A stretch of 64,000 nucleotides of DNA from Opisthorchis felineus (Eukaryota > Platyhelminthes > Trematoda > Opisthorchiida > Opisthorchiidae). The DNA lies in NCBI GenBank assembly GCA_004794785.1, contig SJOL01007418.1, positions 540,861 to 604,860 of the forward strand, read 5' to 3'. Below the pieces are notes generated by a model. That model saw only the letters and a list, made by a program, of their open reading frames with translations, did no database searches and was not told the DNA's origin. A program made the translations under genes and the position numbers. This document shows positions 1 through 10,300 of the stretch, one piece after another (within the stretch, counting starts at the first letter, position 1; each line of letters starts with the position of its first letter).

Positions 1-1051
1 TCACCTGCGCACTTAGTTCGGATGGTACAACACGTAATAGAAACGGGCGTGAATCCACTTTATCTGACAAAATCTACGTTTGGAGACGACAAAGCCGTTA
101 TACCTAATCAAGTTAGGTGCATCAGATGGCAGAACTAAGCTGATGTTTGCTAGATCACCGTCAGCCCGATTCAAACTTGGGTCTAAATTCGTGAGGATGT
201 GGGTTACAAGTGCCGTTCGTGTCAGCCTTGCCTTCATTAGGGACAATAGCCACAGGGCAGGAATGCAGTCTGCCTACGCCCGGACCAGCAATAAAGAGGA
301 ACTAGCCTCCGAAATCATGACTGTCAAATTCGATGCTGGTCGGCTCATTTTACCGCGAAAACTATGCGCAAGCGGCCGTACTGCAGTTTGTCGCAACAAA
401 AGTTTAGCAAGTTGGTGTTATCAAGGTGCTGAATCACCATACCAATTATAATGATGGACAGACCTAGCGAAGGTCCCAAGTTCGTCGCCACGGTCCACAA
501 CAAGAACTAGAGAAACAAGGGGATACAAACGTGCATCAAATGACTGACGGGACTCGTAAAACGATAGTACACTAATAAAAAAGACGGAAAACCGCGTCAC
601 GTCACCCCACCGTTAAAAGTAACTCCCACCCAACCAACTCACTACGCACCAAAAGGGCAAGTTCACAGATTCTCTGTAATCAATTCGGAGCAAATTCGCT
701 ACCTCTCTACTGGGTCATTTGACCCTACCCTCCGACCGCTTCACGTTTTCTGATAAAATGGTTATGCACCATTGAGGCTTTTGGGGGGCTACTGGGGCTC
801 CGGTCGACCTGCAGGGTCGGTTAAAAACGTGCCTGCTCATGCCAGGGCTTCTGACGCTGTGGCAACACACAACGACCAAAAGCACAATACCAGCTCCAAA
901 AATACGAGCTGAATAGACGAATGCGACCAAACCCCATGAAGTTCGACGGCGACCTGATTGCGCAGATTAGTTTTCGATTTATCCGAAAGAGCATCGACAA
1001 TCCTAATGTAAACCTCTACTCCAGATAGAAAACAAGATATCGACAACTGGC
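1..1051. other. No gene recognised; downstream flank of eL36
   Basis: I see no conserved protein, RNA gene or clear repeat here. Open frames exist on both strands, including 123 codons at 80-451 plus, but their translations resemble no family I know and show no splice-site context. The stretch lies downstream of the minus-strand eL36 gene, so part of it may be its 3' flank. Confidence 0.4.
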
Positions 1052-1057
1052 TTTATT
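1052..1057 (-). terminator. Poly(A) signal AATAAA of eL36
   Basis: On the minus strand AATAAA lies 9 bases after the eL36 stop codon (1067-1069). It is the canonical animal cleavage/polyadenylation hexamer, and the position implies a very short 3' UTR. Seen directly; its use is inferred. Confidence 0.75.
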
Positions 1058-1066
1058 GTGAAAGTG

Positions 1067-1415
1067 TTACTTCGTGCGCATGGCCTTTACAACCTTTAAG
1101 AGTTCCTCTCGCTTCTTCTTGGCGCGCCTGGTGCCTCCAATCCGCTTTTTGGCGAACTTCAGAGCCCGCTTTTCTCTGTCGTTTTTGAGTAACTCCAATA
1201 TTCGCTTCTCAAACGGTGCGAAGCCAACGATTTCACGAACCAAATCGCGCGTAAACTTAGCTTGTTTGGTGATACGCTAAAGGAGGAACTCGGGAATCGA
1301 CAGGAAATGAACAAACCCCACGACGATTTGATGGTCTTTTGGGCCGTACGTTTTTGGTCTTTTTTATACCACGCTCACGGCCAACGCAAACGGGGTATTT
1401 CCGTATGGCGCCCAT
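1067..1415 (-). CDS. RPL36: 60S ribosomal protein eL36, two exons, intact
   Basis: Exon 1 (1415-1317) encodes 33 residues starting [16 protein letters not shown]. Exon 2 (1276-1067) encodes 69 residues and ends KVVKAMRTK plus TAA. The 40-base intron has GT at 1316-1315 and a CCTCCTTTAG acceptor; it lies between codons. The spliced protein is 102 residues, close to the roughly 105 of animal eL36. It carries the family's hallmark stretches in order: [61 protein letters not shown] and RAKKKREEL. eL36 is a small basic protein of the large cytosolic ribosomal subunit. The start chosen is the ATG at 1413-1415, which matches the family's N-terminus. No frameshift or internal stop is present, so it looks functional. 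A 5' UTR intron cannot be excluded. Confidence 0.93.
1277..1316 (-). other. 40-bp spliceosomal intron of eL36
   Basis: The donor is GTTTGT and the acceptor is a pyrimidine-rich CCTCCTTTAG. Removing exactly these 40 bases joins NRRG to RITKQ, the continuous sequence expected for eL36. Protein continuity proves the intron better than its weak donor does. Introns this small are known in flatworms. Confidence 0.88.
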
Positions 1416-2456
1416 GTCACCGGACAGCGCAATGAGCAACTGATTGCGCGCGCCACAAACTACTGGTCTACATAAACAAACCATTCGCCTGAATGAATGT
1501 TCTGAGAAAGATACCAGAAGATAAACTCAACGGTCACATATCTTGCCCCCTCACGTACACCGATAAAGTCAAAAACGGGGTCACTGCTTCGCAACAAATA
1601 AGTACATTTTGTTGGCACGTTGTTTGAAATTTTCACCTGATCTAACTTAAGCGCGCCACACCTTAGGAGCACACTGCTATTATTTGCAAAACCTTCGCGA
1701 GTGGATTGCAACTTTTCACGCCAAAATGTTGCATTTTGTTGCACATGTGCCAAAGCCGAAAATAACCCAAATCTATGTCCATTTTTTTGCGATTCGCTTT
1801 AATTTGTCTCCCTTCTAAAATTTTGGCGCGCTTTCGACTTTGAACTTGCTATGCAATGGCTTCAGAAGTGGCTTCACGTATGTTTATTGGGAAGTTGGGG
1901 GCTGTACCTTTTTAATCCTTCTCGGCGCTTAGGATGACGTTGCTTGAATGCGTTAAGGATAACGCAGTGGTATTTGTGCGTTCATCTCCTAAGCGAAGTA
2001 CCAACACTGTTCTGCGAACCTTTTCGCAGTCACTCCTTATCATATTGAACACAACCACAACACTTCTAAGTTTTTTTACGATCGGCTTCCAGTAAATCGA
2101 CGGCTAACCGGAGAGAAGTTTAGCACATTAAGGACCCTCCTAAACTATGGAACGCAGTCGTGTGATGTGTGGCATTATCTTCACCGCTCACGACAGGTAC
2201 AACTACCGCCGGGAGTGTCGACCAGCTCTGTTGAGTAGGTGCCGCATGGTTAGGTTTTTTGTGTGGCAGAATATATGCCTTCGGTCCTGGCAAGGAAGGT
2301 CACTATGGCCACATATGCTTCTCTAGATGGCAGCAGATAGCGTTGTTTTGACGCCTTCCAGATGTAGTAAATGTAGACGGAACGCACGCGACAAACCGTT
2401 TTGGGTAAGTTTTTTAAAGCTTTTAATATTTGGCCTGTATATACAAGCTGAACACT
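1416..2456. other. Upstream flank of eL36; no gene recognised
   Basis: The stretch separates eL36 from the transposase relic. It should hold the eL36 promoter, but I see no clear TATA box or known motif. A 97-codon minus-strand open frame (1460-1753) has no recognisable features. The last 20 or so codons before 2457 may already belong to the transposase relic in a shifted frame. Confidence 0.4.
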
Positions 2457-3834
2457 TTCCTGATCACGGACGGCATCGGTACCGGGCGTCCGGTTAAGCA
2501 TTCCTTCGTGGAGAGCGAACAGTTTGCCCCTATGCGTAAACCGTTCGACTTATTCAAGGAAGGGAGCAGTAGCCCTTGAAGACTTTTGTCATGGACAAGT
2601 TGGCGGCGCAAATGCGGGCTGCAAGAGTCGTGTTCGGCTGCGTCGTAATGCTGTGCTACTTTCATATCAGAAAAGCTATCGTGAAGCACGTATGTACCAT
2701 ATAACCTCCACTTATTTTTGGTCACAGACACTCTGAGAACAGCCGGCATATATTCCACAGCATGACCCGCTTGGACAATGCCGTACCCGAACATGGGCAA
2801 TACACGAGCAATTCAAAATGGTTCAGCTTGATAATGTGACCAACAACCATTTGGAGAATGCCAATAGTCGCCTTAAAGACCGGTTGCACCACTCCGACTC
2901 ACTGGAGCACTCCATACAAAAGGTGTCCCGGCACGCCGAGTGGCTCATGCGGGAATTTGAGATGCATACGTCGTATCACCGTGAGCGACGGGAAATTCTG
3001 GAGGGTGACGGCTACGTTCGGAACGTGGTCTGTCCAATGACGACGTATGCATGTTCCCTAGTTTTGAGGCACTTGTGTCCGCGACCGCCAAGCTGCACTA
3101 TCATGGTGCTGGAACAAACAAGGTGAGATCAACCTGCGTTAGCTAGCTTATAGTTCGTGGAGCAAACACCCAGGTGCTCCCAGATGGTTGAAACCTGTGC
3201 TGGAGAATGCATTCCCCTTCTAGCAGGCGATGTGGCTCCCCCGCATCGCTCTGTTCTCCGTATTTAGAGCTTAGTCGGTTTCGAACTGTAAGAAACATTC
3301 TTCATAGTTGTTTTCTTGGGTTTCTTCGCAATCCAAGAACGGCGGCTGTCGGACAGTAACCTACTGGAACAAGTTGTACCCGTTACACTTGTTCCCAAGC
3401 CACCGTCGACAGCTTTCGATGGCCTGCGTAAACAACTGAACCGAGTGGTGGATAAGCTTCAGGGGCTGGAACCCAGCAGGGCCACAGCCATCATTAAGCA
3501 GTTAATTTTTCAGGGGCGAATCCTGCTGCGCCAAGGCTCAACGTCTGCAGTTGACGACCCGCCGTCGGTGGTCGAAGATAGTGCACCTCAACCTAGAAGG
3601 TGGTCTAGGGACACAGACTTGAGCTTTTGTGTGCTTTGTGACCGGCCAGCTAGTAGCAGCGACCGCTGGTGTGCAACGGATCGCGTTTCATATCAAGTCG
3701 ACTGTTGGGATGGTGAAACTTGCCCGCCATCCGGTGATCCTCTTCAGGCTTGTCTCAAATCGAGTCCATGGATGAATAACTTATTTTTGGTTCTTAGCCC
3801 CCGGTTCGTTCAGAAAACGCAAATGTGTGCCTGA
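2457..3834 (+). pseudogene. MULE/ZSWIM-like transposase relic, frameshifted
   Basis: Pieces of one protein appear in order in different plus-strand frames. Frame A (2457-2576) reads FLITDG..GRPV..ESEQFAPMRKPFDLFKE, then a stop. Frame B (2585-2700) reads FVMDKLAAQMRAARVVFGC followed by CYFHIRKAI. This resembles the MULE-type transposase core, with an acidic residue in MDK followed by a C-x-x-H-like CYFH. Frame C (from about 2774 to 3126) reads RTRTWAIHEQF, LDNVTNNHLENANSRLKD and REFEMHTSYH. An open frame at 3316-3834 supplies a plausible C-terminal part with Cys-rich CVLCDRP. At least two frameshifts and several stops make it dead. The family assignment rests on remembered patterns of SWIM-zinc-finger/MULE proteins in invertebrates; no intact SWIM motif was found. 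It may be a domesticated-type gene relic or a transposon copy. Confidence 0.6.
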
Positions 3835-4420
3835 TATCCGGTCCGCAAAGAAGGTATCTTATGATGTTGACCTGGACCGGAACTCAGAGTCCCAGCAGTG
3901 TTTGTCCCGGAAGTCCGTGTTTCTTCGTATTTTTGGCTCCAAGGAAGGGCTAGCGGAAGGCCATGAGGCAATGTCTGACTAGTACGATTAACTCTGTAGA
4001 GCTAGAGGTAAGGGACAAAGATAATTTCATGTGACCCATCAGCTCCAGACAGTTGGTCCGTTAATGCATTGTATGTATTTTTTGAGGGTTATAGATATTA
4101 GCCATGCGAGTTAGCCGTTGAAGATGGCGATGTGCAAACAAACCCCTACGAGATTGTCGCCACTGAAGTGCTTCCATTATAGGGTAGCTGTGTCTCCCAG
4201 TTTGTCAACCGCTAGCCCCATAATGGGCTTCGATAACTTAAATTATGTCCTCCTCTCACTTCAGCTCGTCAATAATTCAATGAACACTCCGCGCGAAAAA
4301 GGCCATACGCTTCCCGGCAGGACATATGTACTCATCCAAATGACCAATAGAATTCAACTTTTCATGTCGTCTAATTTGGACCTTTTCCACGGCAGACATG
4401 GATGGGCGCGCTCCAGTCAG
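3835..4420. other. No gene recognised
   Basis: This short stretch follows the transposase relic. A plus open frame at 4118-4528 runs through it into the 100-bp tandem repeat, so it is unlikely to be a gene. Confidence 0.35.
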
Positions 4421-4620
4421 CTGATTACACATCGTGGACCCCTAGCCGCATTTCAGTCGTGTGCGTCAGCTAGGTTCGTTCGGCTGTTCGTTATGATGGA
4501 CGTAGGTTCCATGTGCCTAATTGATTAGGCATCGTGGATCCCTAGGAGCATTTTAGTCATGTGCGTCAGCTAGGTTCTTTCAGCTATCTGCTATGATCGA
4601 CGACATGGTCCTCCTGGCAT
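4421..4620. repeat. Two-unit tandem repeat, period 100 bp
   Basis: Unit 1 starts CTGATTACACATCGTGGA at 4421 and unit 2 starts TTGATTAGGCATCGTGGA at 4521, exactly 100 bases apart. Both contain GTGCGTCAGCTAGGTTC and a similar tail over about 80 bases; the last 20 bases of each unit differ more. The divergence implies an old duplication. Function unknown. Confidence 0.7.
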
Positions 4621-7600
4621 ATTTTGCCAGTCACATGGAGCACTCTGCTGTTTATCAACAGAATTGCACAAGTCATCAAAATCTGCACGCCTCATATTCT
4701 TCCAACCCGACACGATTTATCCAGCAAAAATGAATGTGGCTTCCAGGAGGCTAACTCGGAATAGCATTGCTCGATGTCCATGAAAACATACTTCGTTATT
4801 CGACCAGTTAAGCAAGCAGTCAAGCGAAATTATTTGCAGGAGTAGCGCCGCACATTTTACATCCACAGGGGCCATCTAGTTTCTAGAAAGTTCAATGAAT
4901 TATTTCAGCAGCCGGACTTTCTGCAAATCTTGTCCATTGTGAGCGATTCACCTTTTTCCGCATTTCGCGATATCTCATTACATATGGCATCGCATTCACA
5001 GTCGTGGTGATTGATGACATTGAAGATTCGCTCACCTAAACAAATATCCGATGCAGGTAAATTTCCGAATGATTCATTATGCATAAACATTCTGCAATAT
5101 GAAGTGGTAACCCTGAAGACGTCGTAGCTTTCGAGGAGTCGATTCTGTTGTGCGAATGCTAAGCGGGGACTTAAGACACTCCTGATAATCGGAATTTGTA
5201 TATTGCGCGGAAACCCGCGTTAAATTAGCATAAAAAAGCTGAAAAATGACGCTGAACACCACTGTCTGAACACGTAATGCGGACACAAACTAAGTTACCT
5301 AAAATTTCAAGAAAAGCACTATAAAGACTGAGATGTGCAAGTCTGTGGGCTGCAACGATGCCGCAGGATACGCAGCAGAAACAAAGTGGAACATTGGGGC
5401 AGTCGGAATGAAACGATATCCGGAACACTGCTTGAGTTTTCGTGCAAGCAGCCGAACATGTTTCGACAGACCACCAGTTCTTCCGAATGCAGAAAACCTG
5501 GTGGCTCAACAAGTAGAGAAAAACCCAGTGCCAAAAATCGGGCAGTGAAAGCCCGAAGATACCAAAAGACAGGATAGCAACACAGTGAGTGTCACTGAAA
5601 CGGGAAATTCGACATTTCCGGCACTCCAGTGTGCTGGGACATGCAAAAATTCTGGATATATCGACTCTGAACGTTCAAAAAACACGTGCCTGCAACATAT
5701 TGTGGTGCACCTCCGTAAGCATTCATGGTAGTAACCGTCACAAATCGACTTATTTGTAGAAAATGAGGCTCACTTTATGATTACCAGCTTCACTTAATCA
5801 CAGATATTACTTTTCTCTCTCCTTTCAGATTATGACAGCGGGCTAGGTATTTTCATTGTGAGGCCCTAAATCGATTTTCTTCTCAAGGACCATTCGTACA
5901 AATCGCGCATTACCTACATCGGTTACTTCCGATAACGCTATGTGCGTAAATAAAAGGAACACACTGCTTAACGCAACATTCGAGAACGACATGACCACCA
6001 TTTGCAGAAGCCGGCCTAGAGTTGGCTCGAGTGGACATTATCCGAAACATTTTAGTGCCTTCTTGACCTTGGCACAATAAAGATATCCAGTGGCAGTTCT
6101 GTTCATGAAGCAGAACTTTGGGAATTTTGAAACCGGTTTGCGCGGTTCGCTGCAAATTCGTCGCTGAAGGCGAGCGATTAATCTTGGCTCTCGTTCTTGT
6201 GAAATAAGAATGTACGCGTCAAGTACACTCAGTGCTGCCTGTGGAGTATACCAGGCGCGTTTTGCTCAAAAAACGATTCCATTCTATTTCAACATTCACT
6301 CGGTCGACGTGGCAAAATTTTCAAATAACAATCCGGATTCTGCCTCGATCCGTTTCTCAAAGAAGGTGTGCTGGGCCTCGGATGTGGGATTCAGTGTCAG
6401 GCAGTCCAAAACTTCCGGTCGGGTTAGATTCGTCTGGCTCTGCTAGCTGGAAGCTAGTTATACCAGAATACTTAAGCAGGCATCGTGCCGGCAACTCCTG
6501 AACAGTGGCTCCGTTTCTATGATCATAGCAGTGGTCCCTATTACACATATTCTCAACTCGTGTGACTGCTGGAAGCCGTTAGTTTCACGTCCTTTTGACC
6601 ACAAAATGAAACCGTGCAATATTATTGAGGGCTACATTGAGCGCTTAAATGCCAATGAAAAAGTACCATGCGCGAAACAAGAATTCTAGCAGAACCGCTC
6701 CTGCGGCAACACTATGCTCGTCTTCACAGATAGCCTTAAACTAAGCGAAGGGCGACCGTTTCATCTAGCACGCATTGTTCTTCAAGTTCGCAAAGATCCC
6801 CAGGCCTCTACTTCCTGAATAACTATGAAAGCGTGACCCTGACAACAGAAGAACTTTTCAGATGATCAGTGGCAAGACGAAATGAGAGACAGTATAAAGT
6901 TTTTTCTGAGACTCAATCGAGCAGAGTTTCGGGGTTACAGATGTCAATATATGTTCCGACTCCAGAAATCCAATTTTAGAGGAAGACATTATTTTTGATA
7001 AACCTTTAGGAGATTTCGCAGAATCAGAGCTGTAAATGAATAGCCATTTTTGATTAGCTCACTTCAGAAACTAGGAGGTCCAGTGAAATTTACAATTTTA
7101 ATCTAGGTACTTTGATCATCTGCAGGACAAAGAAGTATTTCGCTAAACCCGCGTAGATTTCATTGAATATGGCACTTCTTACGCTCGTGGCCGTCGAGAA
7201 TTTTTCACGATAAGTCGCCAAAACTATTGTTGAGGTTCATGATACGGAACTTCAAGTGACGGGTAGGTTTGACAGTCCCGAATATCAAAAGGAAGAATTG
7301 AGTTCGAAACTGTACGGTACGCTTTACACAATGGTAAGCAAATGTGTACAACAAACCTCAATTTTCCACGTTCGTAGCGCCAACGAGTGTGCAAGTCTGT
7401 CACTGACCAACGCAGCGCAGTATCAACGTCCGCACATCAAACGACGGCGAGCGAAATGTTGGCTCAATAGTGTGGATTGTAGTCACCCCTTCCGGCGAAA
7501 GCCTCGTGATTCTCATTGGCGGTGCGATCACACGGAACTCGTGAGAAAACAAGTCAATGCAGGCTCAGCAAGCGGGACACGAACGCGCATGGGTAAGTGG

Positions 7601-7902
7601 GTCAGCCGCGCACGTTCACACACAGACACACATGCTAATACACAAGTGTCGGACGGAATGGCCTTTGAGGAAAGGTGAGTGGCAGGTACAGATAAGCAAA
7701 ACAAGTGGAGAGCCAAAAGTACATAGGCGGAGTAAGCAAATGAATGAGGGAATTATCGTGAGGTCAAGTTAGATTCACAAACCATAAGGAATTTCAAACG
7801 GACCTCGGTATCACGGTCTTTTGAGTGCTGTGCATGAACCTCTTGAGAGTGCATCGAAAAAAATACGAAGGTGCTGGTCAGAGTACTGATAGGTTCCAGT
7901 AG
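4621..7902. other. Unassigned; weak exon-like signals only
   Basis: No known family was recognised. A 71-codon ATG frame at 5333-5548 plus (starting MCKSVGCNDAAGYAAETKW) and a strong acceptor CTCTCCTTTCAG near 5828, followed by 13 open codons and a stop, could belong to a small spliced gene, but no donor links them convincingly. A 140-codon frame at 7256-7678 plus ends in CA-rich, low-complexity DNA and has GTAAGT/GTGAGT donors inside it; it may be repeat-derived. Confidence 0.3.
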
Positions 7903-7988
7903 TCATTTGGGACAAGCTGAGTAACGGGCAAAACCCCGAAAGTCAGGTCTTTCAAATAAAGGTTCAGGAACAAATGTGGTACCATGAA
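7903..7988. repeat. Diverged dispersed repeat, partner at 24906-24991
   Basis: These 86 bases align without gaps to 24906-24991, with about 57 identical positions by hand count. On the minus strand both give similar peptides (NLYLKDLTFGVLPV here, NIYLSDSTFGILRV there), so the source was probably a coding or transposon sequence. The edges of the element were not determined. Confidence 0.6.
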
Positions 7989-9572
7989 AAGAGAAGTAAA
8001 AAATAAAATTTTAGAAACATCAAATCGACTTCTGCAGGCCAGTGTAAGAAGTGCTAATTCCAAATGAGATCCCGCACAAAGAGGTGGGAAGGAAACATTT
8101 CGCGTATCGAACGTTTACACTGGCTCAAAGCGAGATGTCCACAAAATGTCTTGACGCGCGTGGTTGATTTAAACTGGGCGTGCGGGGACCAGGTCGAAGA
8201 ACGATTTTAGCTCAGGTCATCACAAGAAAAGCGGCATAGGCGTAAGGCCGAAAGATAAAGGGGAAGCACGTTGTACACAATAAGAGTGGAAGCAAAAATC
8301 AGCACAGAATACCTGGTCACTGGCTGTTTCCCAGGTACCCAAAGGCCACTTGGACCATCGTACTCCGATTGGCATGTTTCCTAAAAGTAGGGAAACAAAC
8401 CTATTAATATAGCTACTATTATGGCTGTATTTAGAAAATCAGGAGGACCAAAATGGCCGAACCTCATGGTGAAGTACATAGCTTCCAGAAGTTTAGAGCC
8501 GTAGCTGTCCATCGATGGTTACTGCATGTTCACCGCCAGTGCAAAACGTTTTAACTACTTGAGTTTATATCATTTTTTGGACCTTATTTTATTCCGATGG
8601 TCACCACCAGGATCTCTTATGCTTTCATTTTCATAATAAATTTATGACGCTTGGCCTGTCCCCTCTACGGATCAGGATATATTATTTCCACCAATCCTGT
8701 CCCTTTGTTATTATTCTTGAACGGCAAGTAGAAACTGGAACACGAGTTCGTATGCACTATTACCATCATGGCTGATTAGGGAGACGATGGTTTCGTGCCG
8801 ACGCTTGAACGCACTCACAAAAGGCATGCAGGCCGAATCCGAGGTGATTAAAGATCAATACTTCTGAAAGTAGAGTGCTGAGGACAGCCAATCTCTGGTT
8901 GTTTAAAAGTGCGGATAACTGACACAGACTGCAGATACCGGAAGCTTGTTACAGGGAAACACTATGAATAAGAATGAAACGGCGCAGTGCATGGTTTGTG
9001 TATTATTTGCAAACTTAGTGTGCGGCAAGGGGTAGTCTATGCCTTCTGACAGAACACTTCTGGGAGCTCAACGTGGGGGACCCGTCGGATTTCTACATAG
9101 TAGTGAAGTAGTCCTCTAGCTGACAGTGGACAGCCTTGTTCAAGGCAGCTTTTTGGCGTAGGATAATTGGTCCGAGGATTAAGGGTTATATCTGGTCTGA
9201 GTTTATTATTTTCCACGCAGGCGTCAGCTGATTCACATTTGATTTTCATATGATGAAAGTGGTTGGTGCTGACTGCTTCGACCCTTCAGTTTCCAGGGGT
9301 ATAACTGCGCTCAAAATTCTAAATGTTGAAAATTACGAATGTATGTTTAATAGCAGGCACGGTTATGGGGACGAGAAAATGAAGTGATGAAATTTGTGAA
9401 TCATAAATCATGGGCATACGATAGGATCTAAAAACCGGGGCAGCTAAAGCTGATGTCAAATAAGGTCTCGCAAAAGTGAGCTAGGTAGAGTGCAATTCGC
9501 TCATTGTAGATTCGTCCTGTGAACCACTGGAGATCAGCAGTTAATTTTCTTTCGGTCCTGAATAATCATGAG
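7989..9572. other. No gene recognised
   Basis: I see no conserved protein, RNA gene or repeat that I can name. The last 40 bases keep weak similarity to the sequence just outside the other inverted-repeat arm, so the repeat family may extend in this direction. Confidence 0.35.
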
Positions 9573-10300
9573 CAGCATGATTTACGACCGTTTATTATAA
9601 CGCCGTTTCGTTTCCACACTGCTCGTGTCCCCGGTTTCGCTCCTACCCAAGCTCTACTTATTCTCTAGTAACTGATGTCAATTTTTTGTTCTCCGTCCGT
9701 CTTTGCTTGCAATTTCGCGCCAGCTCTACCTATTTCCGAGTGACCGCCCTGACAGTAAAACGGAACAGCCAAGGATAAAACCCAGCGCTCCTCGGATGGT
9801 GGGCGAGCGTGTTTTCCGCTACACCAGCCCGACGCCTCGGAAGACCCTATTTTTTGTGTTACCTGTATACCGCATCTGCCAGATAGCCTCTGTTTAGATT
9901 TGTTTTAAACGGACCTAAGCGCACAAACCAATTTGTCACGTGACACTAGCTGCTGCATCACACCGTCGGTCAAAGACAGTTCCTCACCTCCCAAGCGTGC
10001 TGATTATTTTCTGCGCCGCTATCTCTCTATACGGCCAATTTACACTGACTGCCTTCCCGTATTTGTACATCTGTACAGATCTGTACATCATGCTTACTTG
10101 CTGTTACCTCCAGAAAACCCTGCCGCCTCACTTACCATTCTTCTGCTCCCACCGATTGCGCAATTATTGATTGTACGTTTTGCCTAATTCACGATGTTCA
10201 TTAACCCGCCTGTCTATGGAACCAGTTCTTGATAGTCCTCAATACGTCGTCAACTGCCCTCGTCCGTCTTTCCTATTGCCTACTGGATACGAACTGCGTA
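9573..10300 (+). repeat. Left arm of near-perfect 728-bp inverted repeat
   Basis: Position x here pairs with position 27169-x in the right arm (16869-17596) with no gaps. Comparing line by line I found one mismatch, C against T near 9628. Outside the arm the similarity drops but does not vanish: the next 28 bases inward are about 75% identical with mostly transition differences. The arm holds a 16-base palindrome, TGTACAGATCTGTACA (10072-10087). Open frames of 64-84 codons occur but resemble nothing known. It could be a terminal repeat of a large element or two old repeat copies homogenised by gene conversion. Confidence 0.92.

Noticed and set aside
7616..7645. CACACA-rich stretch as a microsatellite
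   Set aside because: Too interrupted and short to call.
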